A stretch of DNA of 64,000 bases from Megamonas hypermegale (GTDB taxonomy: Bacteria; Bacillota; Negativicutes; Selenomonadales; Selenomonadaceae): NCBI RefSeq assembly GCF_900187035.1, contig NZ_LT906446.1, positions 1,860,001 to 1,924,000 of the forward strand, in the 5' to 3' direction. Made by a program: the position numbers and the translations under genes. This document shows positions 26,183-35,738 of the stretch, piece by piece. Within the stretch, counting starts at the first letter, position 1; every line of letters begins with the position of its first letter. The notes under the pieces are model-generated. The model was not told where the DNA came from, made no database searches, and was given only the letters and a program-made list of their open reading frames with translations.

Positions 26183-27329
26183 AACAGCTATCAAAGCACA
26201 AAAAATATTTACGGAAACTTCTATTGAGTTAAACAAATATCTATTGCTCGAAGATGATAAGTTTGCTGGATTTATTGATAAAAACGATATAACATCTGAT
26301 ATAGAAGTTAAAGATTTTCCCAATTCGTATATATTACCAGGTTTAATTGATACGCATATTCACGGAGCTGTTGGTTGCGATACAATGGATAGCACTACTA
26401 ATGCCATTCAAAATATCAGTGATTATTTATTAACACAAGGAACTACTACTTGGATGCCAACAACAGTGACAGCACCTCTTTCAGATATTTATAATGCAAT
26501 TACTAACATAGCTAATTGCCAAAAGACTTTAAATAGCGCTCGTATTTTAGGTATGTTCATCGAAGGTCCCTATATCACCACACAGCATAGAGGAGCTCAT
26601 CCAGAAAAATTTATTCGTCCGTTAAATAAAGAAGAAATCCTTCATATGCAATCACTCGGTCCTGTAAAAACAATAATCATCGCACCTGAAAAAGAAAACG
26701 CTTTCACTTTTACAAATTGGATAACTAATAAATTAAATCTAAAAGTATCTCTTGGTCACAGCAGTGCTGATTATACAGAGGCTTGTGCTTGTTTTGATGC
26801 TGGTGCTGATGCTAGTGTACACACTTATTGCGCTATGGAACAAATGCATCATCGAAATCCTAATCTTTTGGGTGCAGCGCTCACTCGCGATGATATATAT
26901 GCTGAATTAATCGCCGATGGTATACATGTATCTTTACCTGCTATAAAAATTCTTTTAAATTGTAAACCAAAAGATAAAATAATTCTTGTAAGTGATGCTA
27001 TTCGTGCTACTGGCTTAAATGATGGACGCTATATGCTCGGCACATTGCCATTTAATGTAAAAAATGGAATTGCTCGCATCGATGATGGTAACCTTGCTGG
27101 CAGTACTACTACATTATTAAAAGAAATCAAACTTCTGATAGAGGATATTGGCGAAAAACCTATTAATGCAATTAATATGGCTTCGCTTAATCCTGCTAAA
27201 CGATTTAACATAGATAAATACTTAGGCAGTATTAAAAAGGGCAAATATGCTGATTTCATTATTATCAATAAAAATTATGAAGTTGAACAAACTTGGTTAA
27301 ATGGTAAATGTATTTTTACCAAAAAATAG
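26175..27329 (+). CDS. nagA: N-acetylglucosamine-6-phosphate deacetylase
   Basis: A 384-residue amidohydrolase that converts GlcNAc-6-P to glucosamine-6-P and acetate. Metal-binding DTHIHG, EGPY, GHSSADY and SDAIRATG are present in order. The start is uncertain among GTG 26166, TTG 26172 and GTG 26175. The last is preferred because AGGTGG is 5-6 bp upstream and it gives the usual short overlap with the PTS gene stop. AgaA (GalNAc-6-P) specificity is possible given the AgaF-like partner. Confidence 0.9.
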   Translation: MSKTAIKAQKIFTETSIELNKYLLLEDDKFAGFIDKNDITSDIEVKDFPNSYILPGLIDTHIHGAVGCDTMDSTTNAIQNISDYLLTQGTTTWMPTTVTAPLSDIYNAITNIANCQKTLNSARILGMFIEGPYITTQHRGAHPEKFIRPLNKEEILHMQSLGPVKTIIIAPEKENAFTFTNWITNKLNLKVSLGHSSADYTEACACFDAGADASVHTYCAMEQMHHRNPNLLGAALTRDDIYAELIADGIHVSLPAIKILLNCKPKDKIILVSDAIRATGLNDGRYMLGTLPFNVKNGIARIDDGNLAGSTTTLLKEIKLLIEDIGEKPINAINMASLNPAKRFNIDKYLGSIKKGKYADFIIINKNYEVEQTWLNGKCIFTKK

Positions 27330-27330
27330 C

Positions 27331-27371
27331 AAAAGCATTTCCTTAATTTGTTTTAGGGAAATGCTTTTTTA
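27331..27371 (+). terminator. Terminator after nagA
   Basis: AAAAGCATTTCC pairs with GGGAAATGCTTTT and is followed by T residues. Confidence 0.85.
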
Positions 27372-27385
27372 TATATGCTATATAC

Positions 27386-27415
27386 TTTGCAGTAAACAAG
27401 ATTTTATATTATAAT
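27386..27415 (+). promoter_or_regulatory. Possible promoter of yybS-gdpP-rplI-lonC-dnaB
   Basis: TTTGCA and TATAAT with an 18-bp spacer, 44 bp before the yybS ATG. The -10 is consensus, the -35 poor. Confidence 0.5.
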
Positions 27416-27459
27416 TAAATATTAGATTTTTCGATTTTTATTTATGAAAGGATTTTATA

Positions 27460-28410
27460 ATGACACATAATAAGCTACGACCTTTGACTGAAAGTAGCCT
27501 ACTTACTGCCATAACTGTAATTATTGCAATAGCTGGTCTGTACATTCCTTTTGTAATTTTATTTTGGACTTTGCCAATTACAATAATTACTGCTAAACAT
27601 CACCTTAAATACGGTTTAGCCAGCGTTTTAATATCAGGTATAATACTTTGTTTATTTTTAACACCTGTTACGGCTCTTCCGTTAATTTTTTCATCTACTC
27701 CTTTAGCTTTGACTTTAGGTATTGGTTTTAAATTAAAATGGTCAGCTGTAAAAATATTTGTCAGCAGTTTTATTGCCTCATTAATCGGCACAGCTTTATT
27801 TTTGATACTTACATTTTATTTAACAGGTATCAATATTTTTGTGGAACAATTGGAATCCTTTAAAACGGCTATGCTAGATACGAACGATATGTTCTCTTCT
27901 ATGGGAGTAACCTCCGAAGCAATGATAGATGCTAATAGACAGAGTCAACATATCATTGAAACATTAGCTCTTGTTTTACCTATGTTATTTGTTTTCAATG
28001 CTTTGTTAAAATTAGTTATTAATTACATGGCTAGTTCTTTCCTTTTAAAAAGATTAGGCACTACTGATATTAACACTCTACCACCATTTACCCTATGGCA
28101 TTTTCCCAAAATATTCATCTATATTTATGCCTTTTCATTAATTGGTATGTATTGGGGTTCTACGCGTGATATCAGTCTTTTATATCAAATTTCTTTAAAT
28201 ACTTATCTATGTGCTAATGTTATTGGTTTAATTCAAGGATTATCTGTTATCCGCTTTTTCTATAAACTTAAGAAATGGCCTACTGCTGTATGGATTTTTA
28301 TCATTGTAATGGTTTGTCTAAATATGATAATAGCTCAAATCGTTGCACTTGCAGGATTTTTCGATATGATAGTCGACTATCGTAAAAAAATCAAAACTGA
28401 CCGCAATTAG
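27460..28410 (+). CDS. yybS: YybS-like membrane protein (DUF2232)
   Basis: A 316-residue polytopic membrane protein, about eight hydrophobic segments, matching the DUF2232/YybS family in length and in the opening LTESSLLTAI. Its function is not established. The neighbour order yybS, gdpP, rplI, dnaB is the one known from Bacillus, which supports the call. RBS GAAAGGA. The gdpP gene follows 11 bp later. Confidence 0.82.
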   Translation: MTHNKLRPLTESSLLTAITVIIAIAGLYIPFVILFWTLPITIITAKHHLKYGLASVLISGIILCLFLTPVTALPLIFSSTPLALTLGIGFKLKWSAVKIFVSSFIASLIGTALFLILTFYLTGINIFVEQLESFKTAMLDTNDMFSSMGVTSEAMIDANRQSQHIIETLALVLPMLFVFNALLKLVINYMASSFLLKRLGTTDINTLPPFTLWHFPKIFIYIYAFSLIGMYWGSTRDISLLYQISLNTYLCANVIGLIQGLSVIRFFYKLKKWPTAVWIFIIVMVCLNMIIAQIVALAGFFDMIVDYRKKIKTDRN

Positions 28411-28421
28411 GAGGCTTCTTC

Positions 28422-30434
28422 ATGATTAGCAAATTATCCGTTTGGATAGATATTTGTATAACAATGATAGCATCTTTAGGTTTATTAATCGTATTATTGC
28501 AATATAACTGGTATATCTTTGGCGGAGGAGTCGTTTTATGGATATGCCTAATGTTATATCTTAAAGAACGCTGCATTGAACGCCGTCGAACATTAAAAAA
28601 ATACTATGAAAATATCATAAAAAATGTAAACGAACTTTCTAATTTTGCTTTAGAAAGACTACCTCAAGTTATTATAGTCATCAACAAAGAATCTCGTATT
28701 GAATGGTATAATCATGAATTTGAACGCTGGTTCAAGACTACACCTCAAATAGGTTCTTTTATTTATAATGTTTGGCCTAATATGCCTATTGATAAATTTT
28801 GGGGACGCGATGGCTCCTGCGTATTTTCTCAAGATAATAAATTTTATTGGATAACACATCGTCCCGTAATAAAAAACGCTGAAAATACCGAATTCATGGC
28901 ACTTTATATCTATGATGTAACAGAATATGAACATTTTAAATTAGATACAGCCATGCGTACACTTGTATTTGGTTACATCCAAATTGATAACTATGATGAT
29001 GTTATGCAAGGATTAAGCGAAGCCCAACGTACTTCTATTTTATTTGAAGTCAACAATCAATTAGATAAATGGGCACATAATCTCGGCATTTTACTGCGCC
29101 GTCTTTCTGACGATATGTACATTGTCATGATGGAACGCCATGCACTCGATTTGGCTATCAGTGAAAAATTTGATATTCTCGATAAAATTCGCAATTTACA
29201 TGGCGATAATAAGTATCCAATAACGCTCAGTATTGGTCTTGTACAAAGTCGTCCCAAAATGTCCATGGAAGCACTCGGTTCTCTTGCTCAATCTCATCTT
29301 GATTTAGCTTTAGGCCGTGGAGGCGACCAAGTTGCTGTAGACTTAGATGGCAAAGTTCAATTTTTTGGTGGTAAAGCTAAAGCTGTTGAAAAACATACAC
29401 GCGTTAAAGCGCGTGTTGTTGCTCATGCTATTTATGAACGCATGGAAAACTCTGACCTCGTCTTTGTCATGGGTCATCATAATGAAGATTTTGACAGCCT
29501 CGGTGCTGCTATCGGTGTTGCTCATATGGCACGCCAACTCGGAAAACCTGTTTATATCATCTTAAGTGATATGAATGAAGGTGTAGACAAATTAATCAAT
29601 CTATGCAAAACTGAAAAAGTCTTTGAAAATTTATTTATAACGACAAAAGAAGCATTGGCTATGACAGCTCTAAATCCAGTATTATTTGTAGTCGATACAC
29701 ATATACCGTATTTGGTAGCAGGAGCAGATTTATTATCTTCTATTAATAATGTCATCGTCATAGACCATCATCGTCGTTCTGAAAATGTAATTAAAAACGC
29801 TCTATTAATTTATATCGAACCATATTCTTCATCTACAAGTGAATTAATCACTGAACTTTTGATGTACTTTAATGAAAATGTACATCTTTCACGCTTAGAA
29901 GCAACCGCCCTTTATTCTGGTATTGTCGTTGATACAAAAAATTTCCGCGTAAATACTGGTGTTCGTACATTTGATGCTGTTTCTTATCTGCGTCGCTGCG
30001 GGGCAGACCCGGAAGCAGTTCACTATTTATTCCGCACAGATTATGAAGCAAACTTAGCTGTAGGTAAAGCTATCGCTAGTTCAAGATTTTATAAAGAAGG
30101 TCTTCTTGTTGCCGTTTGTCCTGAAAATACGGCAAATATCCAAGCTACATCTGGCAAAATAGCCGATGATTTATTATGTATTGAAAATGTCCGCGTCAGC
30201 ATTGTATTCTTTAAATTAAAAGATAATTTAATCGGAGTCAGTGCTCGTTCTACAGGAGAGGTAAATGTCCAAGTCATAATGGAACATTTTGGTGGCGGTG
30301 GTCATCAAAACGTAGCTGGAACACAAGTTAAAGACCGCGATTTAGACGATTTAAAAGCAGATATAGTAAATACTACTTTAAAATACATGAGAGAGGTTGA
30401 CGAAAATGAAAGTAATAATGCTACAAGACCTTAA
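28422..30434 (+). CDS. gdpP: Cyclic-di-AMP phosphodiesterase GdpP
   Basis: A 670-residue membrane protein. Two N-terminal helices (about 5-45) are followed by a PAS domain (about 75-165), a degenerate GGDEF domain (about 170-305), and DHH (about 340-500) and DHHA1 (about 590-655) domains. The DHH catalytic residues are in GHHNEDFDSLG, FVVDTH and IDHHRR, and GGGGHQNVAG closes the DHHA1 part. It hydrolyses c-di-AMP to pApA and so sets potassium and cell-wall homeostasis. Its 3' end overlaps rplI by 29 bp. Confidence 0.94.
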   Translation: MISKLSVWIDICITMIASLGLLIVLLQYNWYIFGGGVVLWICLMLYLKERCIERRRTLKKYYENIIKNVNELSNFALERLPQVIIVINKESRIEWYNHEFERWFKTTPQIGSFIYNVWPNMPIDKFWGRDGSCVFSQDNKFYWITHRPVIKNAENTEFMALYIYDVTEYEHFKLDTAMRTLVFGYIQIDNYDDVMQGLSEAQRTSILFEVNNQLDKWAHNLGILLRRLSDDMYIVMMERHALDLAISEKFDILDKIRNLHGDNKYPITLSIGLVQSRPKMSMEALGSLAQSHLDLALGRGGDQVAVDLDGKVQFFGGKAKAVEKHTRVKARVVAHAIYERMENSDLVFVMGHHNEDFDSLGAAIGVAHMARQLGKPVYIILSDMNEGVDKLINLCKTEKVFENLFITTKEALAMTALNPVLFVVDTHIPYLVAGADLLSSINNVIVIDHHRRSENVIKNALLIYIEPYSSSTSELITELLMYFNENVHLSRLEATALYSGIVVDTKNFRVNTGVRTFDAVSYLRRCGADPEAVHYLFRTDYEANLAVGKAIASSRFYKEGLLVAVCPENTANIQATSGKIADDLLCIENVRVSIVFFKLKDNLIGVSARSTGEVNVQVIMEHFGGGGHQNVAGTQVKDRDLDDLKADIVNTTLKYMREVDENESNNATRP

Positions 30435-30849
30435 AAAAGTTGGAAAAAAAGGCGATATCGTAGAAGTAGCCGAAGGATATGGTAGAAACTTCTTAATCGC
30501 TAAAAAATATGCTGTAGAAGCAACAAAACAAAATTTAAATGAAGCTCGTGCAAAACAAAAATCTGCTGAACGCAAAAAACAGCAGGCAAATGATGAAGCT
30601 CGCCTAATGGCAGCTCAACTTTCTCAAGTAGAAATCACAATTCCTGTACGAGTTGGTGAAGGCAGTAAATTATTCGGTTCTGTAACAAGTAAAGATATTG
30701 CCAATACTTTAAAAGAACAGCACAATATCGATATTGATAAACGTAAAATCGAAGTTAGAAGTATTACTTGCTTAGGTGATTATACTGCTACAATAAAAGT
30801 TCACCCTGAAATAAGTTCTACTATAACTGTTCACGTCATTGAAAAATAA
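30406..30849 (+). CDS. rplI: 50S ribosomal protein L9
   Basis: A 147-residue L9 with the typical opening MKVIMLQDLKKVGKKGD, the long central helix and the C-terminal globular domain. The ATG at 30406 has GAGAGG upstream; an earlier in-frame codon at 30397 is not expected for L9. It begins inside the end of gdpP. Confidence 0.97.
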   Translation: MKVIMLQDLKKVGKKGDIVEVAEGYGRNFLIAKKYAVEATKQNLNEARAKQKSAERKKQQANDEARLMAAQLSQVEITIPVRVGEGSKLFGSVTSKDIANTLKEQHNIDIDKRKIEVRSITCLGDYTATIKVHPEISSTITVHVIEK

Positions 30850-30860
30850 GTGAGGATATA

Positions 30861-32819
30861 ATGAGTATTTTTTCTCGTTTTTTCAAACAAAAGAATAACA
30901 ATAAACGTAAAAAGGCTGCTGTAAATATACAGCAGCCTACTATTTCCGCAAAAAAAGCGCAAAATGAACCAAAACCAATCGACCATGATATCGAAGCTTT
31001 ATACTCCATATTAATAGATATGGAAGGTTCTGACCGCCTTGTTTTAAAAGCAGGTAAACTCAATGCTTTAAAATTAATGCGTTCTGATAATAGAAATGAA
31101 CGCGTTTTAGCACTGCAAAAAATCATCTATGAAAATCCTACTTTAGACAAAGTTCCAACTGAAGCAGAAATCTCCGATTTAATCGCTGAAATGACAGAAT
31201 ACATGGCTAACCAAATGGCACGCCGTTCTTTGGAAGACCAACTAGAAAAGCGCATTGCTGCTAAAATGGAAGAAAATCATCAAGATTATATTGATGATAT
31301 TCGTCAACAAATCTTAAAAGAAGAAACACACGAAGTTGATACTCCACAATCTAAAGCAAAACTGGCTGAACTTGAGGCTAAAAACAAAATTCATTTGACT
31401 AAATCTGTCATGGAACTTTTAAGACCGCAAAGTTTAGATGAAATTGTGGGACAAGAACGCGCTATTCACGCTTTAAAAGCCAAATTAAGCTCTCCATATC
31501 CACAGCATTTATTATTATACGGTCCTCCAGGTGTCGGCAAGACAACAGCTGCTCGCCTCGTATTGCAAGAAGCTTGTAAGCAAGCACATACACCATTTAA
31601 AGAAGATGCACCTTTCATTGAAACTGATGGTACAACACTTCGCTATGACCCACGTGGCATAACAAATCCACTTTTAGGTTCTGTTCATGACCCTATTTAT
31701 CAAGGTGCTAGACGTGACCTTGCTGATGGCGGTATTCCAGAACCAAAACCTGGACTTGTAACAGATGCCCATGGTGGTATTTTATTCATTGATGAAATAG
31801 GCGAACTCGATGAAATGCTTCAAAATAAATTATTAAAAGTACTTGAAGATAAACGAGCATATTTTGACTCCGCTTATTACGACCCAACCGATGAAAACAT
31901 TCCAACATACATCAAAAAACTGTTTGATGAAGGTGCTCCAGCTGATTTCGTATTAATCGGTGCTACGACACGTGATGCAAGCTATATAAATCCAGCACTT
32001 CGCTCACGCTGCGCTGAAATTTACTTTGAACCACTCACACCAAAACACATTCAAACTATCGTTAAAAACGCTGCTACAAAATTAAACGCTAAACTTGATG
32101 ACAATGTAGCGCAATTAATCAGTGAATACACGATAGAAGGACGTAAAGCTATCAATATTTTAGCTGATGCTTATAGCAATGCCTTATCTAATAATGATGG
32201 CAATATTGATGATGTTATGATTAAAGCTGAAGATGTTTATACAGTAGCTCAAGTCAGCCGTTTATCACCATTTATCACCAAAAAAGCATCAGATAAAACA
32301 GAAGTTGGCAAGATTTTTGGCCTTGGTGTAGCTGGTTTTATCGGTTCTGTCATTGAAATAGAAGCTGTTGCATTTAAAGCGACTGAAAAAGGAAAAGGTT
32401 CTATCCGCTTTAACCAGACAGCTGGCTCTATGGCTAAGGACTCAGTATTTAATGCAGCTGCTGTTGTTCGCAAAGTAACGGGTGAAGATATTCATAATTA
32501 TGACATTCATATCAATATCATAGGTGGTGGCAATATCGATGGACCTTCTGCCGGCAGTGCTATTTTAACAGCACTTGTTTCTGCCATAACCAATAGACCG
32601 ATACGCCAAAATATCGCTATAACAGGTGAAATTTCCATCCAAGGCATGGTTCGTCCAGTCGGTGGAGTATTTGAAAAAGCGTATGGTGCCAGCCAAGCAG
32701 GCATAAAAACTCTTATAATTCCTGCTGAAAATGAACAAGATATACCACCTGATTTGCATGGACTTGACGTTCACACCGTAAAAACAGCACAAGAAGTACT
32801 CGATTTAGCTCTAGTTTAA
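30861..32819 (+). CDS. lonC: Lon-family ATP-dependent protease (LonC type)
   Basis: A 652-residue protein with a charged N-terminal region (1-175, partly coiled-coil), an AAA+ module with Walker A GPPGVGKT near 220 and Walker B ILFIDEIGE, and a C-terminal Lon serine-lysine protease domain with catalytic serine in GPSAGSA near 570. It lacks the LAN domain of classical Lon, which points to the LonC/spore-Lon-like subfamily. It lies between rplI and dnaB, a position not occupied by lon in Bacillus. No sporulation genes are visible nearby. Confidence 0.88.
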   Translation: MSIFSRFFKQKNNNKRKKAAVNIQQPTISAKKAQNEPKPIDHDIEALYSILIDMEGSDRLVLKAGKLNALKLMRSDNRNERVLALQKIIYENPTLDKVPTEAEISDLIAEMTEYMANQMARRSLEDQLEKRIAAKMEENHQDYIDDIRQQILKEETHEVDTPQSKAKLAELEAKNKIHLTKSVMELLRPQSLDEIVGQERAIHALKAKLSSPYPQHLLLYGPPGVGKTTAARLVLQEACKQAHTPFKEDAPFIETDGTTLRYDPRGITNPLLGSVHDPIYQGARRDLADGGIPEPKPGLVTDAHGGILFIDEIGELDEMLQNKLLKVLEDKRAYFDSAYYDPTDENIPTYIKKLFDEGAPADFVLIGATTRDASYINPALRSRCAEIYFEPLTPKHIQTIVKNAATKLNAKLDDNVAQLISEYTIEGRKAINILADAYSNALSNNDGNIDDVMIKAEDVYTVAQVSRLSPFITKKASDKTEVGKIFGLGVAGFIGSVIEIEAVAFKATEKGKGSIRFNQTAGSMAKDSVFNAAAVVRKVTGEDIHNYDIHINIIGGGNIDGPSAGSAILTALVSAITNRPIRQNIAITGEISIQGMVRPVGGVFEKAYGASQAGIKTLIIPAENEQDIPPDLHGLDVHTVKTAQEVLDLALV

Positions 32820-32845
32820 ACAAAAAGAAAAAGAGGTGATTAGAC

Positions 32846-34186
32846 TTGATAGATAGAATGCCTCCGCAAAATATCGAAGCAGAACAAGCCGTTCTCGGTG
32901 CTATGCTCATCTCTAAAGAAGCGATTGCTGAAGCGGCTCAAATCCTTGGTCCGAATGATTTCTACCGTGAAGCTCATCGTATTGTATATGAAACCATGCT
33001 TGATTTATCAAATAAAAATCAAGCTGTAGATAATCTGACAGTAATTGAACAATTAAATAAATCCGCACAATTAGAAAAAGTCGGCGGTATCGCTTTTGTT
33101 ACAGCATTAGCCAATACTGTTCCAACAGCTGCTAACGTAATCTTTTATGCTAAAATCGTCCGAGAAAAATCATTGATGCGCCGTCTCATAAATACAGCAA
33201 CAGCCATCGCTACCATGGGATATGAAGACAGCGAAGATGCTGATGCCATCATGGATAAAGCCGAAAAAATGATTTTGGAAATCTCTTCCAATCGCAAAAC
33301 AAGTGATTTCACGCCGATAAAGCAAATTGTAATTGATACATTTAGCAAAATAGAAAGCCTTTATGAATCAAAAGGCGGACTCACTGGGCTTTCTACAGGC
33401 TTTAAAGATTTAGATAAACTCACAGCTGGATTACAACCATCAGATTTAATACTCGTTGCAGCTAGACCTAGTATGGGTAAAACAGCTTTCACTTTAAATA
33501 TCGCTTCCCACGTTGCCATAAAAGAAAATAAACCTGTCGCATTTTTCTCACTTGAAATGTCTAAAGAACAATTAATGCAACGTATGTTATGCGCTGAAGG
33601 TCTTGTCGAATCGCAAAGACTGCGCGTTGGCGATTTAGATGAACAGGATTGGCAAAAACTTATTGCTGCTGCCGATAAATTCTCTAAAGCACCACTTTAT
33701 ATTGATGATACGCCTGGTATCACAATCATGGAACTGCGCTCTAAAGCTCGCCGCCTGCAACAAGAAAAAGGTTTAAGTCTCATATTAATCGACTATCTGC
33801 AATTAATGCAGGGACGCAATAATAAGGGCGGAGATAATCGACAACAAGAAATCTCAGAAATCTCTCGTTCCTTAAAATCATTAGCTCGTGAACTCAATGT
33901 ACCTGTCATTGCACTTTCTCAGCTCTCTCGTAGTGTAGAATCTCGTCAAATTAAAAAGCCAATGCTCAGTGACTTGCGTGAATCGGGCTCCCTTGAACAA
34001 GATGCCGATATCGTTATGTTCTTATATCGTGAAGACTATTATAACGCTGAAACAGAAAACAAAAATATCACAGACGTCATAATCGCTAAACACCGTAACG
34101 GTCCTGTAGATAGCATACAATTATTCTTTCATAAACAATTTACTAAATTTGCTGACCTTTTACGTACAAATGATGATAATATTTAA
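32846..34186 (+). CDS. dnaB: Replicative DNA helicase DnaB
   Basis: A 446-residue hexameric helicase. The N-terminal primase-interacting domain starts PPQNIEAEQAVLG, and the RecA-like domain has Walker A ARPSMGKTA near residues 210-218, Walker B LILIDYLQLM and the arginine-finger region LRESGSLEQDAD. The TTG at 32846 is chosen as start because AGAGGTGA lies 6-7 bp upstream; the ATG at 32858 is too far from it. No intein. Confidence 0.96.
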   Translation: MIDRMPPQNIEAEQAVLGAMLISKEAIAEAAQILGPNDFYREAHRIVYETMLDLSNKNQAVDNLTVIEQLNKSAQLEKVGGIAFVTALANTVPTAANVIFYAKIVREKSLMRRLINTATAIATMGYEDSEDADAIMDKAEKMILEISSNRKTSDFTPIKQIVIDTFSKIESLYESKGGLTGLSTGFKDLDKLTAGLQPSDLILVAARPSMGKTAFTLNIASHVAIKENKPVAFFSLEMSKEQLMQRMLCAEGLVESQRLRVGDLDEQDWQKLIAAADKFSKAPLYIDDTPGITIMELRSKARRLQQEKGLSLILIDYLQLMQGRNNKGGDNRQQEISEISRSLKSLARELNVPVIALSQLSRSVESRQIKKPMLSDLRESGSLEQDADIVMFLYREDYYNAETENKNITDVIIAKHRNGPVDSIQLFFHKQFTKFADLLRTNDDNI

Positions 34187-34194
34187 TCGCCTAT

Positions 34195-34234
34195 CACTTC
34201 CACTACTAATTATAAGCAGTGGAAGTTTTTTATT
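34195..34234 (+). terminator. Terminator after dnaB
   Basis: ACTTCCAC pairs with GTGGAAGT, followed by six T residues. Confidence 0.82.
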
Positions 34235-34246
34235 AATCCCTTTTGA

Positions 34247-34276
34247 TTGACACTAAAGCCAATTAAATGCTATGAT
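34247..34276 (+). promoter_or_regulatory. Promoter of purB-purA
   Basis: TTGACA and TATGAT with an 18-bp spacer; predicted start near 34283. Confidence 0.78.
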
Positions 34277-34310
34277 ATGAAGGTAAAAGCTACATAAAGA
34301 TTTTACAAAT

Positions 34311-34352
34311 AACTCAAATGTCGAAACAATCATTCCATTTGAGTTCTTTTTG
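34311..34352 (+). promoter_or_regulatory. Terminator-like hairpin in the purB leader (possible attenuator)
   Basis: A perfect 10-bp stem (AACTCAAATG with CATTTGAGTT, 15-nt loop) followed by CTTTTTG lies between the promoter and purB. A smaller hairpin, GTAAAA with TTTTAC at 34283-34306, precedes it. The leader is too short for a purine riboswitch, and no known class was recognised. Confidence 0.6.
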
Positions 34353-34408
34353 CTGTTATCAGTAGAAATTTTATAGCTGGTTTTTGAATATGAGGAGGAA
34401 ATTTTTAA

Positions 34409-35704
34409 ATGATTGAACGCTATACCAATCCTGAAATGGGAAGAATTTGGACTCTCCAACACGAATTTGAAGTAATGCTTGAAGTTGAAATTACAGCTTG
34501 TGAAGCAATGGCTGAACTTGGTCAAATTCCTGTAGAAGCTGCTAAAAACATTCGTGCTAAAGCAAAATTTGATTTAAATCGCGTTAAAGAAATTGAAAAA
34601 GTTACTAATCATGATATTATTGCATTCTTAACTAACGTTGCTGAATACGTTGGTGAAGACTCTAAATACATCCACAAAGGATTAACTTCCAGCGACGTTA
34701 AAGATACAGCGCTCGGCATTATGATGAAAAAATCCGCCGAAATCATCTTAGATGACCTCGAAAAACTTCGTGATGTTTTATTACGTCAAGCTAAAAAATA
34801 TAAACATACTGTTTGCATCGGTCGTACACATGGTATCCATGCAGAACCTATGACTTTTGGTTTAAAATTTGCTTTATGGTATGATGAAGTTTGCCGTGAT
34901 ATCGAACGTGTAAAACGTGCTAAAGATGTTGTTGCTGTTGGTAAACTTTCCGGTGCCGTTGGTACTTATTCCAACATTGACCCTCGTATTGAAGAAATTA
35001 CTTGCAAAAAACTTGGCATCACTCCTGTAAAACTTGCTACTCAAGTTATTCAGCGTGACCGTCATGCAGAATATATGACTACACTCGCTATCGTAGCTAG
35101 TACATTTGAAAAAATTGCAACTGAACTTCGCAATCTCCAACGTACAGATATTCGTGAAGCTGAAGAATACTTCCAACCAGGTCAAAAAGGTTCTTCCGCT
35201 ATGCCTCATAAACGTAACCCAATCACTGGTGAACGTATCAGCGGTATGGCACGCCTTGTTCGTGGTAATGCTATTGCTGCTATGGAAGATATCACTCTTT
35301 GGCATGAACGTGATATTTCTCACTCTTCTGTTGAACGTGTAATCTTACCAGATAGCACTATCAACGTTGATTATTGCTGCCGTAAATTAACTAATCTTTT
35401 AGATAAACTCCTCGTTTATCCAGAAGCTATGATGGCAAACCTCAATAAAACAGGCGGACTTATCTTCAGTCAGCGCATCATGCTCGCTGTTGTAAGCAAA
35501 GGCGTATTACGTGAAGAGGCTTATAAATGGGTTCAAAGAAATGCTATGGCTAGATGGCTCAAAGGCGAAGATTTCCGCACAAATGTAGAAAAAGACCCAG
35601 ATATTACAAAATATCTTACTAAAGAAGAAATTGACAACTGCTTTGATTATAAATGGTTCTTACGCAATGTAGATATGATTATGGCTCGTTTCGGCATTGA
35701 ATAA
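34409..35704 (+). CDS. purB: Adenylosuccinate lyase
   Basis: A 431-residue fumarase/aspartase-superfamily enzyme acting twice in purine synthesis (SAICAR to AICAR, adenylosuccinate to AMP). The signature GSSAMPHKRNP is intact, as are TSSDVKDTA and GRTHGIHAEP. RBS GAGGAGG. It is followed by purA 34 bp later, the enzyme making its adenylosuccinate substrate. Confidence 0.97.
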   Translation: MIERYTNPEMGRIWTLQHEFEVMLEVEITACEAMAELGQIPVEAAKNIRAKAKFDLNRVKEIEKVTNHDIIAFLTNVAEYVGEDSKYIHKGLTSSDVKDTALGIMMKKSAEIILDDLEKLRDVLLRQAKKYKHTVCIGRTHGIHAEPMTFGLKFALWYDEVCRDIERVKRAKDVVAVGKLSGAVGTYSNIDPRIEEITCKKLGITPVKLATQVIQRDRHAEYMTTLAIVASTFEKIATELRNLQRTDIREAEEYFQPGQKGSSAMPHKRNPITGERISGMARLVRGNAIAAMEDITLWHERDISHSSVERVILPDSTINVDYCCRKLTNLLDKLLVYPEAMMANLNKTGGLIFSQRIMLAVVSKGVLREEAYKWVQRNAMARWLKGEDFRTNVEKDPDITKYLTKEEIDNCFDYKWFLRNVDMIMARFGIE

Positions 35705-35738
35705 TAACTATAAAGCAAAAGAAAGGAAGTATTTTCAC

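Noticed and set aside
34253-34408. Purine riboswitch in the purB leader
   Set aside because: The leader is short and lacks the conserved TATA..loop-loop elements of the purine aptamer.
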